Shown: piece by piece, positions 26,562 through 32,785 of the stretch | Layout of the letters: the number at the start of each line of letters is the position of its first letter | How positions within the stretch are numbered: position 1 is the stretch's first letter | Assembly: GCA_026418155.1 (NCBI GenBank) | Contig: JAOABV010000013.1 | Span: 1-32,785, forward strand | Length of the DNA stretch: 32,785 nt | Reading direction: 5' to 3' | Source: a candidate division WOR-3 bacterium | Lineage (GTDB): Bacteria > Hydrothermota > Tepidihabitantia > Tepidihabitantales > CAIPLT01 | Position numbers and translations under genes: made by a program | The notes under the pieces: generated by a model | Seen by the model: the letters and a program-made list of their open reading frames with translations, nothing else | The model's database searches: none | What the model was told of the DNA's origin: nothing

Positions 26562-27197
26562 ATGAGAAAAAGTGAAATAATCGTATTGCTGATTTTTCTT
26601 TTAAGTTTAGCCATTAGTATCTATTTCTATCCGAAATTACCAGACAAAATTCCGTCGCACTGGAACATACAAGGAGAAGTTGATGGTTATATGAGCAAAT
26701 TCGAAGGATTATTCTTGATGCCGATTGTTTTATTAGTAATGTTCCTTCTTTTCATTATAATCCCTAAAATTGACCCGTTAAAATCTAATATTGAAAAGTT
26801 CCGAAAATACTTTGATGGATTTATTATTCTGCTCTTCTTATTTATGCTTTCTCTCCAAATATTTATAATTTTTTGGTCGCTGGGAACAAAAATAAGACCC
26901 CAAATATTATTTCCGATTGGATTAGGGGTTCTATTCTTCTATATTGGTTTTCTTTTGGAAAATGCCCAACGAAATTGGTTTATTGGTATTAGAACTCCTT
27001 GGACATTAAGCAGTGATTCGGTATGGGATAAGACCCATAAATTAGGTGGAAAATTATTCAAGATAATCGGCATTATTGCATTAATTGGTATTATCTTTAG
27101 TAAATACGCATTCTGGTTTGTCATTGTCCCAGTAATTATCACAAGTCTCTATTTGTTCATCTTTTCTTATATTAAATACCGAGCGGAGAATAGATAG
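26562..27197 (+). CDS. SdpI-family / DUF1648 membrane protein
   Basis: This 211-aa protein has five to six membrane helices. The N-terminal part carries the DUF1648 motif PDKIPSHWNIQGEVDGY. The C-terminal part carries the SdpI signature NWFIGIRTPWTLSSDSVWDKTHKLGG. In Bacillus, SdpI protects against the SdpC toxin and also senses it, but the wider family is common in bacteria without SdpC and its general function is unclear. No toxin-like small gene or SdpR-type repressor is seen next to it. It follows the 4Fe-4S gene by 21 bp and may share its transcript. Confidence 0.87.
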   Translation: MRKSEIIVLLIFLLSLAISIYFYPKLPDKIPSHWNIQGEVDGYMSKFEGLFLMPIVLLVMFLLFIIIPKIDPLKSNIEKFRKYFDGFIILLFLFMLSLQIFIIFWSLGTKIRPQILFPIGLGVLFFYIGFLLENAQRNWFIGIRTPWTLSSDSVWDKTHKLGGKLFKIIGIIALIGIIFSKYAFWFVIVPVIITSLYLFIFSYIKYRAENR

Positions 27198-27291
27198 TTT
27201 AATAATATACATTTTCAGTTATATTAGATATTTGTTTTCTTAACGCAAGAGACTATATTATGATGTTTTGGAAAAAGAACGAGAAATACAT

Positions 27292-27792
27292 TTATTCTTT
27301 TTCCGTGTATTCACTCCATTGTTCAGCGAGAATATCTCTTCTTGGTTTATACACGGTTTCATAAAAATATCGCATTGACATCAATACACCTCTATCATAT
27401 TCTTGGCAAATCTTTACTGCTTCTTTCCAGGCTTTATTAAATGCTTTACCAAACCGATGGGCGATTTGTTTTTCGAAGTTTTCTGGAGTTTGCACTTCGT
27501 TACCGATTGTAAATAGTCTTTTTCCTTCTAACTCTACAGCATACGCCATTTCATCGCCGAGACGATAAATGCCGAATGTCTTTTGCAGTTGCTCAATCTT
27601 TTTCGGCGCCAAATGTAGTTTGAATTTTGGAGGTTTTATTGGACCTGGCTTTGGTTTGAAACCTCTTTTGGCGGCAGCATAAAATATTGCCCGATTGAGC
27701 CCCCAACTCTTTGCAGTATCAAGTGGCTCGCCTAAAACATAAGCCCTTGCGGCTTGTAATAGTGCCATCACCTGAAATCTACCTACCGGCAT
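27292..27792 (-). CDS. Unknown basic protein, possibly leaderless
   Basis: I do not recognise this 166-aa protein. The N-terminal ~40 residues are alanine-rich helices (MALLQAARAYVLG, AIFYAAAKRGF). A short lysine/proline-rich linker (KPKPGPIKPPKFKL) follows, then an alpha/beta body with a run of charged residues at the end. There is no signal peptide or membrane segment. The start codon lies only seven bases after TATAAT (27805-27800) and has no Shine-Dalgarno, so the message may begin at the ATG. The gene is convergent with the SdpI-family gene and downstream of the decayed FMN-binding gene. Homologues would have to be searched to name it. Confidence 0.65.
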   Translation of the reverse strand: MPVGRFQVMALLQAARAYVLGEPLDTAKSWGLNRAIFYAAAKRGFKPKPGPIKPPKFKLHLAPKKIEQLQKTFGIYRLGDEMAYAVELEGKRLFTIGNEVQTPENFEKQIAHRFGKAFNKAWKEAVKICQEYDRGVLMSMRYFYETVYKPRRDILAEQWSEYTEKE

Positions 27793-27820
27793 TTTATTTA
27801 TTATAGCTTAGTGTCTTTGG

Positions 27821-28203
27821 TTAGTGCATTTTTAAATGTTTTGGCAGTGCTTTAGAGGTTGTGGTTGCTTTAGTAACCGCATCAACTTTAAGTGATTAGA
27901 GTCGTTTGATTCGTTCAAGGATTGCCTCAGCTATTTTTGCATATTTAAGGTTGCAGTTTTATTACGGCTTTGAAATTTTCAATTTCGTGATTTTTAACTG
28001 TTAGTTCTATTTCAAATGTAAAATTTCTGTAAGCAAAATCACCATTATAAACTCCAGCCGGTATCTGACTATGGTTAATGTCTGTGAATTGCATCTGCTG
28101 TACAACTAAATATTGGTCGCAAAGTCGCAAATTAGAAAATTACAGTTGCAGTTATTAAAATTGATAAACTAATAGCAATTCCGATTAAGATTCTTTTTAG
28201 CAT
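27821..28203 (-). pseudogene. Decayed FMN-binding-domain membrane-anchored protein
   Basis: On the minus strand from an ATG at 28203, frame one reads MLKRILIGIAISLSILITA and TVIF, a membrane anchor, then stops. A +1 shift enters the frame that reads TDINHSQIPAGVYNGDF, then FTFEIELTVKNHEIENFKAVIK. After another +1 shift the third frame reads KYAKIAEAILERIKRL, a TAA codon (probably once CAA), and SLKVDAVTKATTTSKAL to a stop at 27823-27821. Together this is the order of a complete FMN_bind protein: anchor, 'DGxYxGxF', 'VTVKDHKI', and 'VDAVTGATTTSKA'. Two frameshifts and one nonsense codon make it a pseudogene. Live relatives (RnfG/NqrC-like domains) carry FMN outside the cytoplasm. Confidence 0.75.
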
Positions 28204-28267
28204 TACATTATCTTATAATAATAGATTTGAAAACCAATTTGTTTGAATTTTACCTTAGCCATTCGTA

Positions 28268-28840
28268 TCATTGCCATTTAATTTTTCGCCAACTCAATGT
28301 TGTTAATGGTGCATCTGTGCCAACTTGATATTGGGAATTCAATTCTTTTAAGACAATTCCTTCCTGTCCTAATTTTACCGTTTGTTCTATATTGCCTTTG
28401 AAATCTTTATATTCAATTAAACTCAAAGGTGGCCTTAATGGTAGTTGTTTAAGTATTCGTTTTCGTGCTTTTAATGGTAAATTACCGATAAATTTATTTT
28501 TATAATAAATAATATCAAACACATATATTATCGGTTTTGCTTTGGGTTTCTTAGCAAATAATGATGGGATAAATCTTCGTCCGTGAGAAGAAAAGAGTTC
28601 ACAATCTAAAAGAGAACCATTAGGAACATCGAGCAATGCCTTATTTAAGAAAGATAATTTATTTGACCAGTTAGGTCTTTTCTCTAATCGTCGGCCCCAA
28701 CATTCAATGCGACCATTAGAATATTTTATTATCTGCATGCGCCAACCATCAATCTTTGGTTCGATTATCCACTGACCTTTAAGTTTCTCACCAAAATAAG
28801 GTATTGGTTGCATCAGCCAAATTGGACCGGATAAGTTCAT
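28268..28840 (-). CDS. Minimal ATP-dependent DNA-ligase-like adenylation protein
   Basis: The 190-aa protein is the nucleotidyltransferase domain of the ATP-dependent DNA ligase superfamily. Motif I is EPKIDGWR with the adenylated lysine K29; motif Ia/GRR is at 49-51; motif III is DCELF with E81, then FDI at 109-111; motif IV is EGIVLKE (E160, K165); motif V is SWRKIKW (K186, K188). Nothing follows motif V, so the OB-fold domain that clamps DNA in all ligases I know is missing, and no N-terminal DNA-binding domain is present. The gene starts 14 bp after tsaE. It may seal nicks with a partner, or adenylate another nucleic acid. Confidence 0.82.
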   Translation of the reverse strand: MNLSGPIWLMQPIPYFGEKLKGQWIIEPKIDGWRMQIIKYSNGRIECWGRRLEKRPNWSNKLSFLNKALLDVPNGSLLDCELFSSHGRRFIPSLFAKKPKAKPIIYVFDIIYYKNKFIGNLPLKARKRILKQLPLRPPLSLIEYKDFKGNIEQTVKLGQEGIVLKELNSQYQVGTDAPLTTLSWRKIKWQ

Positions 28841-28854
28841 ATATCTTAAGATAA

Positions 28855-29289
28855 TTAATCGGATTTCGCACTAAATCTGTTAATTCTTATTTTTCGTTTG
28901 TTTTCTCCTAAAACCTCCAATGTAACTTTTGTGATATTTTGGGGCAATTCGCTTTCTGCCTTTTCTGCCCATTCAATCAGACAAATACCATTACCATATA
29001 AATAATCATCTAAACCAATGCTTAATATTTCCTCAAGATTTTTTGTGCGATATAAATCAATATGATAAATTGGCAATCGGCCTTGATATTCATTAATCAT
29101 AATAAATGAGGGGCTTTTAACAATATCTTGTTCTTTAACCCCTAAGCCAAGACAGATTCCTTTAATCATCGTCGTCTTGCCACTGCCTAATTCACCATAA
29201 AAAGCGATTATATCACCGGGTTTAAGTAATGTTCCAATATTCTTGCCAAGTTCAATTGTTTCTTCAGATGATTCGGTTATGTATTCCAT
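28855..29289 (-). CDS. tsaE: TsaE, tRNA t6A-modification ATPase
   Basis: TsaE is the ATPase that resets the TsaB-TsaD complex, which makes threonylcarbamoyladenosine at position 37 of ANN-reading tRNAs. The 144-aa protein has the family hallmarks: Walker A GELGSGKTT at 32-40, SPSFIMINEY, the HIDLYR motif and LIEWAEKAE. The length is standard. No tsaB or tsaD gene is next to it in this window. It is preceded by a hairpin-bearing 66-bp gap after the thiolase gene, and is followed closely by the ligase-like gene. Confidence 0.93.
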   Translation of the reverse strand: MEYITESSEETIELGKNIGTLLKPGDIIAFYGELGSGKTTMIKGICLGLGVKEQDIVKSPSFIMINEYQGRLPIYHIDLYRTKNLEEILSIGLDDYLYGNGICLIEWAEKAESELPQNITKVTLEVLGENKRKIRINRFSAKSD

Positions 29290-29296
29290 ATCAAAC

Positions 29297-29349
29297 CCAC
29301 AGAGGCACAGGGTATCAAATTGATTCTCTGTGCCTCCAATTCTTTGTGG
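29297..29349 (-). promoter_or_regulatory. Long inverted repeat between thiolase and tsaE
   Basis: GAGGCACAG (29302-29310) and CTGTGCCTC (29328-29336) are a perfect 9-bp inverted repeat. Outer arms CCACA (29297-29301) and TGTGG (29345-29349) add a second stem across an internal loop. It fills the gap between the thiolase stop and tsaE, so it could act as an intercistronic stabiliser or weak terminator. No T run follows on the minus strand. Confidence 0.5.
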
Positions 29350-29355
29350 TATTTT

Positions 29356-30549
29356 TTACACCATCTCTACTGCCATTGCAACTGCTTCGCCGCCACCTAA
29401 ACAAATCGCAGCAAGGCCTTTTTTTAGATTACGGTCTTTTAAGGCATGTAATAGTGTTACAACGATTCTGGCTCCTGAAGCCCCAATGGGATGTCCTAAC
29501 GCTACTGCACCACCATTAACATTGAGCTTTTGGGTATCGATACCGAGTTCTTTAACATCTGCCAGTACTTGCGAACTGAACGCTTCGTTTATTTCAATTA
29601 AATCAAAGTAATTAACATCAACATTCAATTGTTTTAAGATGCGCTGGACTGCTTTAACTGGCGCATAAAAGAGCATTTTCGGTTCAACACTACCAGTAGC
29701 ATAAGCCGTAATTTTAGCAAGCGGTTTGATGCCTTTTTTATCTGCAATTTCTTTAGACATTACCACCAATGCAGCAGCACCATCATTGATACTCGAAGCG
29801 TTGCCTGCAGTAATGGTTCCATTATCTTTTTTGAATACTGGCTTTAATTTAGCCAAGGATTCCATTGTCGTATCAGCGCGTGGTCCTTCATCTGTGTCAA
29901 TTACAATCGGTTCGCCTTTTTTCTGTTGAATCACTACAGGCACAATTTCGGCTTTGAACTTACCATTTTTAATGGCCTCAACTGCTTTACGGTGGCTATG
30001 ATAAGCCCATTCATCTTGCATTTCTCGTGTGATACCTGAGTTCTCCGCAGTAAATTCACCAAGCATTCCCATATGAACATTTTCAAATGCACACCAGATA
30101 CCATCATAAATCATTCCATCAACAAGTTTCACATCTCCCATCTTATTTCCATTGCGTAATTGGTGTAGATAATATGGTACATTAGACATTGATTCTTGAC
30201 CACCAGCGATAACGATTTTAGCGTCACCGGCTTTAATTTGCTGAGCGGCTAAAACAATCGCAATCATTCCTGAACCGCATACTTTATTAACTGTTAATGC
30301 TGGAATTTCAGGTGATAGGCCGGCTTTAATTTGAGATTGGCGCGCAGGAGCTTGTCCTAAGCCAGCAGGACAAACGTGTCCCATAATCACACCGTCAATA
30401 TCATCAGAAGTGATTTGAGCTCTTTTTACGGCTTCTTTAATGGCAATTCCGCCCAATTCGGCTGCGGATAAACTGGCAAGGCCACCTAAAAACCTACCTA
30501 CTGGTGTTCTTGCTGCTGAGGCGATTACAATTTCTGTTGTATTTGTCAT
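29356..30549 (-). CDS. Acetyl-CoA acetyltransferase (thiolase)
   Basis: This 397-aa thiolase condenses two acetyl-CoA to acetoacetyl-CoA or cleaves the reverse, in short-chain acyl-CoA or butyrate-type metabolism. C91 in NKVCGSGM is the acyl-carrying cysteine; [21 protein letters not shown] and CLGGGEAVA supply the other catalytic residues. The length is normal and no motif is damaged. AAAGGAG stands before the ATG. The crotonase gene lies 146 bp upstream on the same strand, so the two enzymes probably share a promoter and a pathway. Confidence 0.94.
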   Translation of the reverse strand: MTNTTEIVIASAARTPVGRFLGGLASLSAAELGGIAIKEAVKRAQITSDDIDGVIMGHVCPAGLGQAPARQSQIKAGLSPEIPALTVNKVCGSGMIAIVLAAQQIKAGDAKIVIAGGQESMSNVPYYLHQLRNGNKMGDVKLVDGMIYDGIWCAFENVHMGMLGEFTAENSGITREMQDEWAYHSHRKAVEAIKNGKFKAEIVPVVIQQKKGEPIVIDTDEGPRADTTMESLAKLKPVFKKDNGTITAGNASSINDGAAALVVMSKEIADKKGIKPLAKITAYATGSVEPKMLFYAPVKAVQRILKQLNVDVNYFDLIEINEAFSSQVLADVKELGIDTQKLNVNGGAVALGHPIGASGARIVVTLLHALKDRNLKKGLAAICLGGGEAVAMAVEMV

Positions 30550-30695
30550 AATTTACTCCTTTCTCAAAAATATCTAATTACAGAGGTTATTGAGTTCGGC
30601 AGAGAAAAAATATTTCTTTTCTCCGCAGTCCTTATATCCTCTGACTGATTCGTTCATTTTTTATTAAAATCCATTTCAAAGATGAATGTAACTTT

Positions 30696-31472
30696 CTATT
30701 TCATCCAACTTGCTTTTCTTTTTTCTAAAAATGCACTCATTCCTTCTTTGGGTTCACCTGTGGAAAAACATAATGCAAAAGTTTCGATTTCCAGTTCTTT
30801 AGCCGTTTCCAAATTAGCATCCAGCCCTCGATTAATAATTGTTTTTGTCATTCTAATTGCTAATGGTCCTTTGTTCATAATCTTTTTTGCCATCTCTTTT
30901 GCAGATTCAATCAATTTTTCTGCTGGCACCACTTTATTAGCAAGACCAATTCGGTATGCTTCTTGTGCATCAATCATATCACCGGTATAGATTAGTTCTT
31001 TTGCAATACCGGCACCACATAATCGTGCTAACCGCTGAGTGCCACCAAACCCAGGAATGATACCAAGATTAACTTCAGGTTGACCAATCTTAGCGTTTTC
31101 GGAAAGAATTCTAATGTCACAGGCAAGTGCAATTTCACAACCTCCACCTAAGGCAAACCCATTAATCGCCGCAATTACTGGTTTCTCAATATTCTCCAGT
31201 TTACTAAGAACTCGATGGCCATTTTGGGCAAATGTCCTTGCTTCAACACTGGTAAAATTGCGCATTTCCGATATATCAGCCCCGGCAACAAATGCCTTGC
31301 CTTCGCCAGTTAGAATAATAACGCTAACATCAGAATTAACAGCAAGGATATCTAATGTGTGTTCTAATTCCAAAATGGTTTCGGTATTAAGTGCATTCAA
31401 AACTTGCGGCCGATTAAATTTAATAATAGCAATATTATCTTCGATTGTTACCAAAAGATTCTTATTATTCAT
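30696..31472 (-). CDS. Enoyl-CoA hydratase (crotonase family)
   Basis: This 258-aa enzyme hydrates short-chain enoyl-CoA to 3-hydroxyacyl-CoA. The oxyanion-hole block AFVAGADISEM, GGGCEIALACDIRI with one catalytic Glu, and GQPEVNLGIIPGFGGTQRL with the other are present. A GEPKEGMSAFLEKRKASW end is typical. The start is set at the ATG at 31472, which follows AAGGAGG (31483-31477); an in-frame TTG at 31493 would put that site inside the gene. The hydroxyacyl-CoA dehydrogenase and acyl-CoA dehydrogenase that complete the pathway are not in the window. Confidence 0.93.
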   Translation of the reverse strand: MNNKNLLVTIEDNIAIIKFNRPQVLNALNTETILELEHTLDILAVNSDVSVIILTGEGKAFVAGADISEMRNFTSVEARTFAQNGHRVLSKLENIEKPVIAAINGFALGGGCEIALACDIRILSENAKIGQPEVNLGIIPGFGGTQRLARLCGAGIAKELIYTGDMIDAQEAYRIGLANKVVPAEKLIESAKEMAKKIMNKGPLAIRMTKTIINRGLDANLETAKELEIETFALCFSTGEPKEGMSAFLEKRKASWMK

Positions 31473-31476
31473 TATG

Positions 31477-31483
31477 CCTCCTT
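31477..31483 (-). promoter_or_regulatory. Ribosome binding site that sets the crotonase start
   Basis: AAGGAGG on the minus strand lies four bases before the ATG at 31472. The spacing is slightly short but the site is strong; it argues against the upstream TTG. Confidence 0.6.
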
Positions 31484-31528
31484 GCTTTGACAATATCCTA
31501 TATTATTTACATTTAAATCCATTAGTCT

Positions 31529-31556
31529 ATTATAGAAAAATCATATCAATAGTCAA
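31529..31556 (-). promoter_or_regulatory. Promoter of the crotonase-thiolase transcript
   Basis: On the minus strand TTGACT (31556-31551) and TATAAT (31534-31529) are separated by 16 bases. Transcription would start near 31522, about 50 nt before the crotonase ATG. Confidence 0.7.
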
Positions 31557-31665
31557 TCTTTTTGAATTATCATATGAAAAATGCGTTGCAATATTATGTA
31601 TTAAATATTCCCAGTAAATAAACACATCATGTAAACTCCTACTCGTAGCGTTGTTTTAGAGTTTA

Positions 31666-31758
31666 ATAATGTTAATTCCTAATTTTAAGATAATCCGTAG
31701 ATAATATAAATTCCTAACTCATAGCATTTTGGGAGATAATGTTAATCTCTAATTTTAT
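31666..31758 (+). repeat. Three imperfect AT-rich direct repeats
   Basis: ATAATGTTAATTCCTAATTT (31666) and ATAATGTTAATCTCTAATTT (31737) differ at two positions. A third, weaker unit ATAATATAAATTCCTAA lies between them at about 31697. Spacings are 31 and 40 bp, so this is not a regular array. Confidence 0.55.
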
Positions 31759-32729
31759 CGCTTTTTATGTTCAATTTTATTCTGAGCCTTTATGACCTGT
31801 GCCTTTTCGTAATTTTCAACATTATTAAGCAATTTGTCTGGTATGAGATATTGTTCCTATTTGTGAAATAAGAACTCGTAAAAAGTACCATAAAAACCAT
31901 GCGCTGCGTATACGCTCGTTTCGAGCCGGTATCAATTCAATCAGTGTATTCAAGAATACGAGAATGACTTTTTAATTTTCTGCTCAATAACTTATCAATA
32001 AGAACAAGGAAAACACTAATAACTATTAATGACTTATAACTTAAAGTCGTCAAGTGCGATAACTAACTTAAAGATAATTTTGTTAGGTAACAAGTCAAAA
32101 AATTATAATAAACAACTTTACTGAATCCAAAACAAAAATAGCGCTATTTTATTTTCTCTTAAGGAATAATTGCTGTCTGCAATAATTACTTGAGTATCGG
32201 CATAATTGGTAGGATATTACAATTCAGTCTTGATGACCTAATCCGCTTGCTAATAGAATGGCTATTTTGTTAACTTTTTCGCATCTTATTACCTTAATTA
32301 CCTTAAATTTATATACCTGACCAACTTGTTAAAAGAGATGCTCTAAGACTACTGACAAGGCAACTTTTTACTCATCAATATTGTTTTCCTTTTCACTATC
32401 TCAATTAGAAAGATAATTGTGAAAGGAACTTTTCCCCATAATTATAATTAATAGTGATTAGTTGATAATTTTCAATAGGTTAGATAAAAATAGTGTTTGA
32501 TTTTTATTCTGTTTGCAAGTAGAAACGACAAGGCATAATTGGAGAGTGTAATCTTTTGCATAGGCTGTCCTGCTGTTTTAGAGATATTGTCAATGTTTGC
32601 GAAAATTCTGGTAAATTAAAGATAACGATATTCTTTTTCTTCCGTTTTTAAATGTTCTGTCCCGCTGTTTTTTTGATAGACAGTCACTATAACCAACCCA
32701 ATTAAAATTTCGCTTTAACCACAGGCTTA

Positions 32730-32785
32730 ACTGACATTCTCGGTCACCTAATAGGTAAGCCGGTCGGCAAGCCAGGGGGCAGGCC
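32730..32785 (+). repeat. Dispersed GC-rich repeat, copy 2 (cut by the window end)
   Basis: GACATTCTC..CCTAATAGGTAAGCCGGTCG then AAGCCAG..GGCAGGCC aligns with the minus strand of 17116-17207. The copy continues past the window edge, so its full length is unknown. Confidence 0.6.

Larger units (their letters stand above)
31557..32785. other. Gene-free AT-rich region at the window end, with short repeats
   Basis: No gene with a ribosome site or recognisable product is seen in the last 1.2 kb. It contains three related AT-rich units at 31666-31758, a hairpin GCTCG-TTT-CGAGC (31914-31926), two copies of CTGTCYYGCTGTTTT (32565-32579 and 32657-32671, 14 of 15 identical), and a GC-rich dispersed repeat at the very end. 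Confidence 0.5.

Noticed and set aside
26562-27197. Toxin-immunity system around the SdpI-family gene
   Set aside because: No SdpC-like toxin, SdpAB maturation gene or SdpR-type repressor is next to it; SdpI proteins are common without them.
27945-28130. 61-aa frame taken as a small independent gene
   Set aside because: It is the middle part of an FMN-binding domain whose N- and C-terminal parts lie in the adjacent frames, so it was merged into the pseudogene.
31648-31690. GTTTTAGAG-like sequence that resembles a type II CRISPR repeat
   Set aside because: It occurs once, the neighbouring repeats differ and have irregular spacing of 31 and 40 bp, and no cas gene is nearby.

Overview
The window is AT-rich bacterial DNA of about 32.8 kb with roughly two dozen genes, most of them housekeeping or central-metabolism genes with clear family signatures. 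No tRNA, rRNA, insertion sequence or CRISPR array was seen. Two adjacent GWxTD-domain exported proteins, a Thermotoga-like single-cluster ferredoxin, an AsnA-type asparagine synthetase, a PSP1/RicT protein and an RtcB ligase, combined with anaerobic-looking redox proteins, suggest a thermophilic or anaerobic lineage around the FCB group or a candidate phylum such as WOR-3. That placement is inference from gene content and is not secure. Translation starts are mixed: some genes have AAAGGAG-type Shine-Dalgarno sites, others have none. Several promoters match TTGACA-16/17-TATAAT almost perfectly, so a normal sigma-70-type factor is likely.

Layout. 1-857 is a gene-free lead-in full of degenerate copies of a TGTCATTCTGAGCG-type intergenic repeat. 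It ends in a strong promoter and a 113-bp imperfect palindrome just before a Lon-family protease (858-3275). Convergent to it is a minus-strand cluster: ferredoxin, an unknown lipoprotein and an RseC-like membrane protein (4784-3279). From 5287 plus-strand genes follow: a DASS anion transporter and a small zinc-ribbon protein; overlapping folK and a deoxynucleoside kinase; two GWxTD proteins; a PSP1 protein; rtcB; uvrC; a HAD phosphatase. After a 1-kb gene-poor gap come asnA and a one-domain asparaginase-like protein. A further 1.2-kb gap holds the frameshifted remains of a coding sequence. Next is a likely operon region: DUF3467 protein, CCA-adding-type nucleotidyltransferase, site-2-protease-family peptidase, FtsK, a 20-cysteine double 4Fe-4S protein and an SdpI-family protein.

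The last third is on the minus strand. Transcription from a good promoter at 31556-31529 would read crotonase, thiolase, TsaE and a very small ATP-dependent DNA-ligase-like protein, then run into a decayed FMN-binding-domain gene (28203-27821, two frameshifts and one nonsense codon) and an unknown 166-aa protein. The final 1.3 kb (31494-32785) has no gene and carries short repeats.

How the genes may work together: uvrC, ftsK and the ligase-like protein touch DNA repair and segregation; rtcB, cca and tsaE touch RNA repair and tRNA maturation; folK and the nucleoside kinase serve folate and nucleotide supply; crotonase and thiolase are two steps of short-chain acyl-CoA metabolism; asnA and the asparaginase-like protein both concern asparagine. 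I did not find a clear new defence or mobile system. The most notable points are the minimal ligase-like protein, the structured leader of the Lon-like gene, the asnA/asparaginase pair and two pseudogenes visible only by joining frames.
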